64,000 nt of DNA from [Zimmermannella] alba NBRC 15616 (GTDB lineage: Bacteria > Actinomycetota > Actinomycetes > Actinomycetales > Microbacteriaceae), in assembly GCF_001570905.1 (NCBI RefSeq), contig NZ_BCSO01000001.1:434001-498000 (forward strand), written 5' to 3'. Positions within the stretch are counted from its first letter, which is position 1; every line of letters begins with the position of its first letter. Under the pieces are notes generated by a model. It saw only the letters and a program-made list of their open reading frames with translations, made no database searches and had not been told where the DNA came from. This document shows, in pieces, positions 8,266 to 16,423 of the stretch. The position numbers and the translations under genes were made by a program.

Positions 8266-8589
8266 ATGAACCCTCGTGTTCACCCGTGCAATCGACAACT
8301 CGCTAATATTGGTGGTGGCCTGCAGCGTGTCGTTCGCGGTCGAGAAGACGTCATTCGGAAGAACGCGACGCGACTCGCACGCCGTCTCGATGACCGCACA
8401 AAGGGGCGCCACCACTACAAGCTGACGGCAGCCCTCACTGTGCTCGACTTCGTCATTGACCGTGCCGGGCATGCGAACGCCAATGCACCCCGAAGTGCCG
8501 ATGCTTTCCGTGGCCGCCCATCATCCTCGTGCCAACACCACGACGCTCAAGTTGAAGACCTCGGCGAACTCCGGGACGTCTCCCTCTAG
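8266..8589 (+). CDS. Small hypothetical protein, probably cut short by transposon A
   Basis: A 107-residue reading of no recognised family. ATG 8266 follows GGAGG by 5 nt; ATG 8263 is in frame but too close. A 6-bp hairpin (8242-8257) partly covers the ribosome-binding site. The first about 75 residues are basic and have coding-like composition, including RKNATRLARRLDDRTKG. The last about 30 residues look less convincing and may be out of frame. Its stop is the TAG in the TCTAGC hexamer next to transposon A, so the native 3' end has probably been lost. Function unknown. Confidence 0.45.
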   Translation: MNPRVHPCNRQLANIGGGLQRVVRGREDVIRKNATRLARRLDDRTKGRHHYKLTAALTVLDFVIDRAGHANANAPRSADAFRGRPSSSCQHHDAQVEDLGELRDVSL

Positions 8590-8590
8590 C

Positions 8591-8609
8591 TGTACTGATC
8601 GGAGACGTT
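8591..8609 (+). repeat. Transposon A left terminal inverted repeat
   Basis: TGTACTGATCGGAGACGTT. This is the passenger-side end. Together with the next 7 bases it matches the right end of transposon B with 2 mismatches in 26 bases. Confidence 0.88.
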
Positions 8610-8624
8610 GATCGAGCGGACGGG

Positions 8625-8653
8625 TTGACCTTGTCGCTGGGGCAATGTTTAGC
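8625..8653 (+). promoter_or_regulatory. Promoter of the transposon A passenger operon
   Basis: TTGACC (8625-8630) and TTTAGC (8648-8653) are 17 bp apart, only 34 bp inside the left end. The expected transcription start at about 8660 is within 3 nt of ATG 8663, implying a leaderless mRNA. Confidence 0.55.
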
Positions 8654-8662
8654 GTCAGTGCC

Positions 8663-9577
8663 ATGAACATTTCAGTGGTTGACAGCGCGGCCGGGATGCG
8701 TCGTGTCCTGGATCATACGGTGCACGAGCGTGCTGATGCGGTGCGTGAGCTGTGGGCACCGATGGCGGGCATGTACCACTTCGTCCCTGGCGTCGACATG
8801 CTGGGTGTACACTCACAGAACTTCGGTTTCCCCCTCGACATGACAGTCCAGACTGAGCAGCGCGTCCGAGAGGCGATCACGGCCCTCGAGCTGGCCGACG
8901 CGTGGGTGCGGGTGAGGGCCGCGCTGCAGGAGGGCGTCGCGGCGCTGGCCGCGGGGGATCTGAGGATGCTGGTTCCTGACCTGCGGGTCCTTCTCCTTGC
9001 CGGCGACCCGACGAACCGCCACTTCATGCACGAGATCCAGGGCCTGTCTGCGTTCGGCGGGATCAGCGGGTTCATCTCTATGACGGTGTGGCCCACCGAG
9101 CAGGTCCTGGACCGGTTGGAAGCGATCGCTGTACATGAGCTGCATCACAACGTGCGGTACTCCCCGGGCGGAGTCGTCTGGGATCCGGTCACTGTCACCG
9201 TCGGCGAGCATGTCGTCGCCGAGGGCCTGGCAGATCTGTTCGCGGCCGAGTTGTACGGCGACCGGGGCTACACCCACTTCGTCAACGAGCGCACCCGCAC
9301 CGACGCCGCCGTCCTGGCCAAGGTCAGTTCCGGCCTGAACATCACCGGCATGGCCGACTTCGCGTCCTGGGTTCTGGGCGATGCGTCCGCCCGCCTGTTC
9401 GGTGGTGAGCCGGTCGGCCTGCCGACCGGTGCCGGGTACGCCGCTGGTGTACGGATCGTGCAGGCTTATCTGGACGCGACGGGGACGACTGCGGCTCAGA
9501 ACGTCCACACTCCCGCGCGCGACATCCTGGCCGTGGCTCTGCCTGCGCTCGACCTGAACGACGCCGGGGCACACTGA
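8663..9577 (+). CDS. DUF2268-like putative zinc metalloprotease
   Basis: A 304-residue protein resembling the DUF2268 (YjaZ-like) putative peptidases. VHELHHNVRY gives an HExxH site (H158, E159, H162), and AEGLADLFAAEL provides a third likely ligand, E187, as in gluzincins. No signal peptide is seen, so it should act in the cytoplasm. Substrate unknown. ATG 8663 fits a leaderless start; ATG 8645 is in frame but lies between the promoter boxes. A MerR/TipAS regulator follows 36 bp downstream on the same strand, then the transposase, so it is probably the regulated effector of the passenger module. Confidence 0.8.
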   Translation: MNISVVDSAAGMRRVLDHTVHERADAVRELWAPMAGMYHFVPGVDMLGVHSQNFGFPLDMTVQTEQRVREAITALELADAWVRVRAALQEGVAALAAGDLRMLVPDLRVLLLAGDPTNRHFMHEIQGLSAFGGISGFISMTVWPTEQVLDRLEAIAVHELHHNVRYSPGGVVWDPVTVTVGEHVVAEGLADLFAAELYGDRGYTHFVNERTRTDAAVLAKVSSGLNITGMADFASWVLGDASARLFGGEPVGLPTGAGYAAGVRIVQAYLDATGTTAAQNVHTPARDILAVALPALDLNDAGAH

Positions 9578-9613
9578 CCGACCTGACCATCAGCCTGGAG
9601 AAGGGTGAGGCCC

Positions 9614-10399
9614 GTGGAATGGACCGTGCACGAACTCGCCGAACGCGCGGGCATCAGCGGACGGACCTTGCGTCACTACCACCAGATCGGGCTGCTCGAG
9701 CCTGACCGCATCGGGTCTAATGGGTACCGGTACTACGGGCCCGATGCGGTTGCCCGCCTGCAACGCATCTTGTTGCTGCGTCGTACCGGGATGGCCCTGG
9801 CAGACATTGCGGCAGCACTGGACGTGGACCAGTCCCGTGACAGCGAGATCACCGCACTGTGCTCCCACCTGGAGCAATTGCGCGATGAGCAGGCGGTGAT
9901 CGAGCAACGGATCGCTGCTGTCGAGCACACCTTGGCCATGCGTCGCTCGGGTCGGGAACCGCAGATGGACGTGATGCTTGAGGGCTTCAACGACCGCTAC
10001 CGCGACGAAGTGGTCACCCGGTGGGGCCATGAGGCGTTCGAGGCGTCAAACACCTGGTGGCACTCGAAGTCCATTGCACAGCAACGTCGCTGGAAGAACC
10101 GCTCGGAGCAGTTGCTCGCGCGTTGGGCTGAGCTCGCCCGTGAGCACGCCACCCCAGAAGGTGATGCCGCGCAAGAACACGCCGCAACCCACGTCGCATG
10201 GTTCGCCGAGATCCCCGGAACCCCCACCCACGCCGGAGACCCGGTTCAATCCGCTGCCATGATCCGCGGCATGGCCGCGATGTACGAGACCAACCCCGAC
10301 TTCCATGAGTCCTTCGGCAGCAAAGCCGCTGCCCAGCTAGCAGCGCAAGCACTGCGCATCCATACTGCCCAGAACCTTGAGACGCATGTCAATGGCTGA
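9614..10399 (+). CDS. MerR-family regulator with TipAS ligand domain
   Basis: A 261-residue regulator. Residues 4-45 are a MerR winged helix, with TVHELAERAGISGRTLRHY and RYYGPDAVARL. A coiled-coil dimer helix follows at about 75-110. The C-terminal part (about 118-255) resembles the TipAS antibiotic-recognition domain, seen around GFNDRYRDEVVTRWG and MYETNPDFHESFG. TipAL-type regulators activate promoters when thiopeptides or other drugs bind. I chose GTG 9614 because GGAGAAGG lies about 9 nt upstream; GTG 9605 overlaps that site. It likely controls the passenger operon of transposon A. Confidence 0.88.
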   Translation: MEWTVHELAERAGISGRTLRHYHQIGLLEPDRIGSNGYRYYGPDAVARLQRILLLRRTGMALADIAAALDVDQSRDSEITALCSHLEQLRDEQAVIEQRIAAVEHTLAMRRSGREPQMDVMLEGFNDRYRDEVVTRWGHEAFEASNTWWHSKSIAQQRRWKNRSEQLLARWAELAREHATPEGDAAQEHAATHVAWFAEIPGTPTHAGDPVQSAAMIRGMAAMYETNPDFHESFGSKAAAQLAAQALRIHTAQNLETHVNG

Positions 10400-10438
10400 C
10401 CACGGGACCTAGGCGCCATCGATCCCTGAAAGCTTCCC

Positions 10439-11421
10439 ATGTCCCACAGCAACGCCGCTCTCACGCCACGCCACCGGTTGAAGGTCGCCCGCTTGGTCGT
10501 CGAAGAGGGATGGCCGATCAGCGAGGTCGCCGCCCGCTTCCAGGTGTCGTGACCGACCGTCAAGCGATGGGTCGACCGGTACCTGGCTGACGAGTCGATG
10601 GAAGACCGGTCGTCACGCGCGAGAACATCACCGAGCAAGACCAGCGTGGAGACCACGAAGCGGTGCGTGAGCCTTCGAATCCGGCTGCGGGAAGGCCAGT
10701 TCAGCTCGCCTCCCGGCTCGGCATCGCTCCATCGACCGGGCATCGCATCCTCACCACTGCTCGCCTGAACCGTCTGTCATACCTGGACCGCGCGACAGGC
10801 GAGCTGGTCCGCCGGTACGAGCACCCGCACCCCGGGTCGCTGGTGCACGTGGACGTGAAGAAGCTCGGGAATATCCCCGACGGCGGCGCTACGTCGGACG
10901 CCGCCAAGGAGAACGCAACCGCGCGGCCACGCCCGGCAAGCCAAAGAGCAAATGGCACAACCCCTAGCTCGGCTACGCGTTCGTCCACACCGTCATCGAC
11001 GACCACTCCCGCGTGGCATACACGGAGGTGCATGACGACGAGACCGCTGTCCCTGCTGTCGGCCTCTTGCACCGCGCCATCGAGTGGTTCGCAGACCACG
11101 GCGTCACGATCGAGCGCGTCTTGTCGGACAACGGCAGCGCGTACCGATCGCACCTGTGGCGCGACACCTGCGAGTCGCTGACGATCACGCCGAAGTACAC
11201 GCGGCCGTACCGTCCACAGAGCAACGGCAAGGTAGAACGGTTTCACCGGACCATGGCCGACGGGTGGGCCTACGCCCGCTGCTACACCTGCGAGCAAGAG
11301 CGTCGCGACGCCCTCGCCGACTGGCTCCCCCCCCCACTACAACCAGCACCGCCCACACACCGCCTGCGAGAACCAATCGCCCTTCTCGCGATTGACGAAC
11401 GGCCCCGGTCAGTACAACTAG
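10439..11421 (+). pseudogene. IS481-family transposase, multiply disrupted (transposon A)
   Basis: Aligned by eye with the copy in transposon B, this gene has at least five lesions: codon 38 Trp changed to TGA (10550-10552), a 1-nt loss near 10695, a 7-nt loss near 10885, an in-frame TAG at 10965-10967, and a frameshift at the run of nine C at 11327-11335. The catalytic DDE residues are still readable in fragments: VIDDHS, VLSDNGSAY and GKVERFHR. The ancestral stop is TAG 11419-11421, which lies outside the element in the target CTAG. It cannot make an active transposase. Confidence 0.92.
11398..11416 (-). repeat. Transposon A right terminal inverted repeat
   Basis: AACGGCCCCGGTCAGTACA. This is the transposase-side end and is part of the transposase reading frame. 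It matches the left end of transposon B, including inner bases. Confidence 0.88.
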
Positions 11422-11590
11422 TGAGTAGCTATCCGCTCGCTCTGAATCGCCCCGAGACACCCACTTCTTTACGGCTTGGAATCTCCTGCCTAAATTTCGA
11501 TGAACGACCACCCAATCATCCACCTACAGCGATAACGTGAGTGAGTGTCGACTGCAGTGACAATCCAGCACATCACAACTCGGGGGAATC

Positions 11591-12115
11591 ATGTTCAATC
11601 GGGCATGGAAGGCGATTTCAAAAACGACACTCGCGGCCGCTGTCTGCGCTGCACTCCTGACAGGATTTTCCACGCCCGCTCAGGCTTCCGTAGTCACAAC
11701 CAGCACTGACGACATTGTTCGTCCGATCGACATGACTGAAGAGACCGCACTCTCACTCGCGGAAGAGGGGAGTGGAGTCATTACTCCGTATGGGGGTCCT
11801 GTCGTGGAACAGTGGCTTGACAAGAACAACGAAGTCGTGTTCTTGCGTCGTGACGCTGCCTACAAGATCGAGGCCCATGGTCTTACGCCCAAGCCAGTGC
11901 GCGTCGTGACGCAATGGGCCAATGACGTCAAACAAGAAGGCACTTCTCGGGTCTACCGAACCCAAGTCGGCAGCCCCAAGGCTGGCTGGGTGATGGTGCG
12001 TGTCGTTGTTGATTATCGGAAGTATGGCCCAGGGGGCCAGACCTTTGGTGTCGTCACGGCCTACTGCGAAGGAACGCAAGTTTGTCCAGCATTCGTAAAC
12101 TCGACAGTTGGCTAG
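11591..12115 (+). CDS. Hypothetical secreted protein
   Basis: A 174-residue protein not recognised as any family. It begins with a signal peptide: basic start, hydrophobic core LAAAVCAALLTGF and a likely AQA cleavage site near residue 32. The mature part contains VEQWLDKNNEVVFLRRDAAY and two late cysteines (YCEGTQVC) that could form a disulfide. The start ATG 11591 follows a GGGGG run by 5 nt. The stop lies 34 nt inside the next gene. Base composition is lower in GC than the neighbours, consistent with accessory DNA. Bases 11422-11590 hold no gene and presumably its promoter. Confidence 0.65.
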   Translation: MFNRAWKAISKTTLAAAVCAALLTGFSTPAQASVVTTSTDDIVRPIDMTEETALSLAEEGSGVITPYGGPVVEQWLDKNNEVVFLRRDAAYKIEAHGLTPKPVRVVTQWANDVKQEGTSRVYRTQVGSPKAGWVMVRVVVDYRKYGPGGQTFGVVTAYCEGTQVCPAFVNSTVG

Positions 12116-12597
12116 CAGCCAGCGAGCAGGCTAGAACGCTTCGCTGGCTTGCTCAGGCTGAGCAGCTAGCACCGCCCACAGGTCCGCGAGTCACTGAATT
12201 CAAACTCGCCCCTCGCCAAGCCCAGGTGACCGTGACATTTGCCGGTGGCAAAACTCTCCAGGCCTCGAGCGCACCAGAGAGTCGCCTGCAAATCCTCGAC
12301 ATGCTCAACGTGCATAGCCACGCGTTGGATCGAGGATGCCCAGTTCCCGTAGAACCGACGCTCATGGAGTCATGGGCACTGTTTCAGTACGACGTGGCAA
12401 CCAGTCTGGACTCCTTGAATGAGTGTGACCCAACTGTCACTGAACTCCGCGTTGTGCTGCAAGCACCGCAAGCCCTTTGTTTCTTGTCTTCAGCAGCTGA
12501 GAGTCAACTGTTCACGATTGATTTGCTGGGGCGCACTCTCGAAGGCGCAAGTGTTGACCTGATGATGCGCTGGAACGCATCGCATCGCGCCCTCTAG
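12082..12597 (+). CDS. Hypothetical protein coupled to the secreted protein
   Basis: A 171-residue cytoplasmic-looking protein, family not recognised. The likely start is TTG 12082, with AAGGA about 8 nt upstream, inside the end of the preceding gene. The 34-nt overlap suggests translational coupling. It contains GPRVTEFKLAPRQAQVTV and DLMMRWNASHRAL, with no membrane segment. The pairing with a secreted partner suggests a two-gene accessory unit, but the role is unknown. Confidence 0.5.
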   Translation: MSSIRKLDSWLAASEQARTLRWLAQAEQLAPPTGPRVTEFKLAPRQAQVTVTFAGGKTLQASSAPESRLQILDMLNVHSHALDRGCPVPVEPTLMESWALFQYDVATSLDSLNECDPTVTELRVVLQAPQALCFLSSAAESQLFTIDLLGRTLEGASVDLMMRWNASHRAL

Positions 12598-12611
12598 ACA
12601 AATGCTAAGCA

Positions 12612-12803
12612 TCAGCTAGCCTGCGAAGCCTCGAGCTTAAGCAAGCGTGCAAACGCGGCTTCCAGCTCTACCTCATCCTGCGCATCAAGCAGAGGCGCCG
12701 TGACCTCGACCGAGTCTTCCTGCTCAAATCTTTCATCCCCAGGCGACGCCTGAATAACCGGCACAGGCACGTAGCGGAAGCGTCCCGTCTCGACCGGGGC
12801 CAT
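12612..12803 (-). pseudogene. Probable gene fragment (63 codons)
   Basis: The minus-strand reading starts APVETGRFRYVPVPVIQ and ends KLEASQAS, acidic and coding-like. The ATG at 12803 has no ribosome-binding site (CCCCCT precedes it). It is probably the 3' remnant of a longer gene cut at about 12804. Family unknown. Confidence 0.3.
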
Positions 12804-13242
12804 TAGGGGGTGTCTGGCTCACGCTTGACCACCTGCAGCCTCCGCGATGGACACGGTGGGGACATGTGCTGGGGTCCGAACAGTGCAGGGGATCACCCCC
12901 CCCACGGCGACAGCAAGATCCCCGCTCCCACACCTCGCCACGCAGTCGCAACGACACCCCTCCTGATACGACAACAAACGAGCGGCTAGCCACTGTGTAT
13001 CTTGAGGAGACGCCGAAAAGATTTCTGTGTGTGCAGCTTTTCCAGAGACTCGAGAAGACGATCACCAGGAGCGACCCGAGCGCGGTTCCGGCCAAGCCGT
13101 AGGCAACGACTAGAGGCCACTGAGGGCCACCCTCGTCGAGCGACGACCAGTTCTCCCCAAGCTGGAGACCAAGTTGCAGCACACCAATGAGGACGACCAG
13201 CAGACCAGTGGACGTCGCACATAGGATCCAGAGCGCTCGCAT
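12733..13242 (-). CDS. Hypothetical small membrane protein, C-terminus uncertain
   Basis: ATG 13242 has AGGAGA 4 nt upstream. The first about 70 residues hold two clear membrane helices (about 5-27 and 45-66) separated by GENWSSLDEGGPQWP. After about residue 70 the frame becomes Cys/Arg-rich and overlaps a different coding-like fragment, so the native 3' end is probably lost or shifted. Function unknown. Confidence 0.4.
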   Translation of the reverse strand: MRALWILCATSTGLLVVLIGVLQLGLQLGENWSSLDEGGPQWPLVVAYGLAGTALGSLLVIVFSSLWKSCTHRNLFGVSSRYTVASRSFVVVSGGVSLRLRGEVWERGSCCRRGGGDPLHCSDPSTCPHRVHRGGCRWSSVSQTPPNGPGRDGTLPLRACAGYSGVAWG

Positions 13243-13395
13243 GGTGTCTCCTATCGCTTTAGGGGTTGCATCGGTGGACCGGGTTGGTTTGCTGCCACCA
13301 TGGCAAACCCTTCCGCCAGGATTCCATGTTGCACGCGCCCTGTTCGAAGAGATTCAAGGCCACGTGACAGAGGAACTGCTGTTCGATCGTGGACG

Positions 13396-14064
13396 TCACG
13401 AGGTTGGCTTTGCACCCAAGAGCGACTTGAGATGGCGGACGTGAAGGTAGTGAACGTTCGTCGCCGACTGTCGACGGCCAAGCTCCGTGGGAATGGCGTT
13501 CACCACATACGTTCCTCCGGATTGGTAGGTCACCCAGACTCGTGAGTACCAAACTGTGCCCGCCCTAAGCGCTACAGCACGATCTGCACTGGCCCGTGCA
13601 ACTGAGGCCGTCAGCCGCTCTCCATCGAAGGTGATTTCCGTGTCGATTGACGCACCCGCCTCATCGAAGGTGGGCTCAACTGCGAATGCGCCAAGGAGTT
13701 CGTCTTCTGCTGTGGTCAGCACCAGCACGTCTCCGCCCGCGTCACTTTCGTACACCTCACCGTGGGTTCCGACTGGCAAGGAAAGCTCAACCGTGAGTGA
13801 GCCCTGCGCAGAGATGAGGGCATTCTCATCATTATCAAGCGTCGCCGAAACTTCAGAATCGCTTGCGCCTGCGCCTTCCTCAATCTGGGCACTAAAGTCC
13901 CCTGGCTCTGAGGTGAACTCCACTGGCGCGTCTAGCGTCGGGGGAATCGTCACAGATCCGTCATCCACAACGACGGTCTCAGCAGCAACCGCCGGAGACA
14001 CGGCAAGAGGTGGAAGCGCTGCCGCAAATATCCCCGCAAGAACGAACAAGACTGACCGCTTCAT
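13396..14064 (-). CDS. Hypothetical secreted acidic protein
   Basis: A 222-residue protein starting at ATG 14064. A TTG two codons upstream is less likely. The signal peptide MKRSVLFVLAGIFAAALPP ends near AVAA (about residue 28). The mature protein is acidic and Thr/Ser-rich, with VTIPPTLDAPVEF, VELSLPVGTHG and a C-terminal basic HYLHVRHLKSLLG. I recognise no domain. It lies at the end of the accessory island and is divergent from thrS. Confidence 0.6.
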   Translation of the reverse strand: MKRSVLFVLAGIFAAALPPLAVSPAVAAETVVVDDGSVTIPPTLDAPVEFTSEPGDFSAQIEEGAGASDSEVSATLDNDENALISAQGSLTVELSLPVGTHGEVYESDAGGDVLVLTTAEDELLGAFAVEPTFDEAGASIDTEITFDGERLTASVARASADRAVALRAGTVWYSRVWVTYQSGGTYVVNAIPTELGRRQSATNVHYLHVRHLKSLLGAKPTS

Positions 14065-14393
14065 AAGCAATACCTATCCAATGTGCTCGATACCAATAGG
14101 TATTCAGATGATGACGACGGTCAATGACAACAACGTTTCTCATTGATTGTCATGGATGAACAAAGGGAGGACGACACCGCCTTCTAGAGGGCTCAACGCG
14201 CAGAGCACGGATGATCCACGCAGATACCCACAACACCCAGAGCAGCATTATCCGAACGGTGCACTGGAACGCGGCACGTCGTAGCATCTAGCCACGCAAC
14301 GCGAAAGCGTCGACCGGAGCCAAGCGGCAAGCGGTCATACAATGGTCACTTGGTTCGACAACCGTCAGCCGATCACCGTTCAAGGAGTTCCAC
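14065..14393. promoter_or_regulatory. Divergent intergenic region before thrS
   Basis: This 329-bp gap holds no gene. ATGACAACAACGTTTCTCAT (14124-14143) is an imperfect dyad, ATGAnAA-N6-TTnTCAT, of the general shape of Fur/Zur-family boxes. A TACAAT (14338-14343) is a candidate -10 box for thrS. I see no T-box structure. Confidence 0.35.
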
Positions 14394-16421
14394 GTGAGCG
14401 CACCCGACGCACCAGAAGCAATTGACGTCCCACGCGTCGAGGTGACTGAAACCACGACTGGTGGTGCACTCTTTGAAGGGCAGCGCGACATCATCGCGAT
14501 CCGCGTGAATGGTGACCTCCGCGACCTCTGGAGCGAGGTTGCCCCGGGCGATGTCGTTGAAGGCATCCACATCTCGTCTGAGGCCGGCCTCGAAATCCTC
14601 CGCCACTCGACCGCGCACGTCGTCGCGCAGGCTGTGCAGCGCTTCCGCCCGCAGACGCGCCTCGGCATCGGCCCGCCCATTGTTGACGGCTTCTATTACG
14701 ACTTCGACGCGGAAGAACCCTTCACGCCCGAAGACCTCAAGGCGATCGAGAAGGAAGCCAAGCGCATCGTCCGCCAGGGTCAGCGCTTCGTTCGCCGCGT
14801 CGTGACCGACGCTGAAGCCCGCGAGCAGCTGGCCGCAGAGCCCTACAAGATGGAGCTCATCGGCCTCAAGGGCTCGGCAGGCTCCGACAACGGCGAAAAC
14901 GTTGAGGTCGGCGGCGCTGAGCTCACCATCTACGAGAATGTTGACCCGAAGACGGGCGAAGTGTACTGGAAGGACCTTTGCCGAGGCCCGCACCTTCCGT
15001 CCACCCGAGCCATCGGTGACGGTTTCGCCCTCACCCGCGTTGCTGCCGCCTACTGGCGCGGCAACCAGGCCAACGCCCAGCTGCAGCGCATCTACGGCAC
15101 CGCCTGGCCCTCGAAGGATGAACTCAAGGCCTACCAGGAGCGCATTGAAGAAGCGCTCAAGCGGGACCACCGTCGTCTCGGCAAGGAGCTCGACCTCTTT
15201 TCGTTCCCGGACGAGCTCGGCTCAGGCCTTCCCGTGTTCCACCCCAAGGGCGGCATCATCCGCATGGAGATGGAGCAGCACTCGCGCAAGCGCCACATTG
15301 ACGCCGGCTACTCCTTCGTGAACACGCCGCACGTCACGAAGGGGCACCTCTATGAGGTGTCCGGCCACCTCGACTGGTACCGCGACGGCATGTTCCCGCC
15401 CATGCGTGTGGACGAGGAGCGCAACGAGCAGGGTGAGGTCACCCGCGAGGGCTTCGACTACTACCTGAAGCCCATGAACTGCCCGATGCACAACCTCATC
15501 TACGGCGACTCGGCAAAGTCCTACCGCGACCTGCCGCTGCGCCTGTTCGAGTTCGGTACCGTCTACCGCTACGAAAAGTCGGGTGTTGTGCACGGCCTCA
15601 CGCGTGCCCGTGGTTTCACACAGGACGACGCGCACATCTACTGCACGCGTGAGCAGATGCGCGACGAACTCACCCGCACGCTCGAGTTCGTACTCTCGCT
15701 CCTCAAGGACTACGGTCTCGACGACTTCTACCTCGAGCTATCCACGAAGAACGAAGAGAAGTTCGTGGGCGACGACGCAGTGTGGGAAGAAGCCACGCGC
15801 ACGCTTGAGGAGGTCGCGACGGCCTCTGGACTGAGCCTCGTTCCGGATCCGGGCGGCGCAGCGTTCTACGGTCCGAAGATCTCTGTGCAGGCGCGCGACG
15901 CGATCGGTCGCACCTGGCAGATGTCGACCATTCAGCTCGACTTCAACCTGCCGGAGCGCTTCGGCCTTGAGTACACGGCATCCGACGGCACGCGCCAGCG
16001 TCCGGTCATGATCCACCGTGCACTCTTCGGCTCGATCGAGCGATTCTTCGGTGTACTCGTTGAGCACTATGCGGGCGCCTTCCCGATGTGGCTCTCGCCG
16101 GTGCAGCTGGTCGGCATCCCGGTCGCCGGCGAATACGGCGAGTACCTTGGCGAGTTCATCGACCGCCTCAAGGCTCAGGGCGTTCGTGCCGAGCTGGACC
16201 TTTCGGACGACCGTATGCCGAAGAAGATTCGCAACCACGCCAAGGCGAAGGTGCCGATCCAGCTCATTGCCGGTGAGGACGACCGCGCGAACGGTTCGGT
16301 GTCGCTGCGCTTCCGCGACGGATCGCAGCGCAATGGTGTGCCGCTTGCCGAGGCCGAGGAGCTCATCCTTCGTGCCATCCGCGAGCACACGCTTGTGAAC
16401 ACGGACGAGGACCTGGTCTAA
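14394..16421 (+). CDS. thrS: Threonyl-tRNA synthetase
   Basis: A 675-residue class II aminoacyl-tRNA synthetase that charges tRNA-Thr. Domains in order are an N-terminal TGS domain (about 1-75), the editing domain with [11 protein letters not shown], and the catalytic core with zinc-ligand Cys in [10 protein letters not shown] (about residue 363) and [19 protein letters not shown]-terminal anticodon-binding domain follows, around [18 protein letters not shown]. Start GTG 14394 follows AAGGAG by 7 nt. The HIT-domain gene follows after 2 nt, so the two are co-transcribed. Confidence 0.97.
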   Translation: MSAPDAPEAIDVPRVEVTETTTGGALFEGQRDIIAIRVNGDLRDLWSEVAPGDVVEGIHISSEAGLEILRHSTAHVVAQAVQRFRPQTRLGIGPPIVDGFYYDFDAEEPFTPEDLKAIEKEAKRIVRQGQRFVRRVVTDAEAREQLAAEPYKMELIGLKGSAGSDNGENVEVGGAELTIYENVDPKTGEVYWKDLCRGPHLPSTRAIGDGFALTRVAAAYWRGNQANAQLQRIYGTAWPSKDELKAYQERIEEALKRDHRRLGKELDLFSFPDELGSGLPVFHPKGGIIRMEMEQHSRKRHIDAGYSFVNTPHVTKGHLYEVSGHLDWYRDGMFPPMRVDEERNEQGEVTREGFDYYLKPMNCPMHNLIYGDSAKSYRDLPLRLFEFGTVYRYEKSGVVHGLTRARGFTQDDAHIYCTREQMRDELTRTLEFVLSLLKDYGLDDFYLELSTKNEEKFVGDDAVWEEATRTLEEVATASGLSLVPDPGGAAFYGPKISVQARDAIGRTWQMSTIQLDFNLPERFGLEYTASDGTRQRPVMIHRALFGSIERFFGVLVEHYAGAFPMWLSPVQLVGIPVAGEYGEYLGEFIDRLKAQGVRAELDLSDDRMPKKIRNHAKAKVPIQLIAGEDDRANGSVSLRFRDGSQRNGVPLAEAEELILRAIREHTLVNTDEDLV

Positions 16422-16423
16422 CC

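Larger units (their letters stand above)
8591..11416. mobile_element. Transposon A: IS481-family element with passenger genes
   Basis: A 2826-bp unit bounded by 19-bp imperfect inverted repeats: TGTACTGATCGGAGACGTT (8591-8609) and AACGGCCCCGGTCAGTACA (11398-11416). Contents from left to right are a HExxH protein, a MerR/TipAS regulator and a decayed IS481-type transposase, all on the plus strand. The flanks are TCTAGC on the left and ACTAGT on the right. Both contain the CTAG core known for IS481 targets, but they are not a matching duplication. The ends and transposase closely resemble those of transposon B at 29031-32071, while the passenger genes differ. Confidence 0.85.

Noticed and set aside
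11327-11335. Run of nine C as a programmed frameshift in transposase A
   Set aside because: The same gene has other stops and deletions, so the run is more likely a decay or sequencing slip than functional recoding.
7791-14393. Integrative element using a tRNA gene as attachment site
   Set aside because: No integrase gene and no second copy of a tRNA 3' end was found between the tRNA cluster and thrS.
14144-14393. T-box riboswitch before thrS
   Set aside because: No specifier loop or T-box core sequence was found in the leader.
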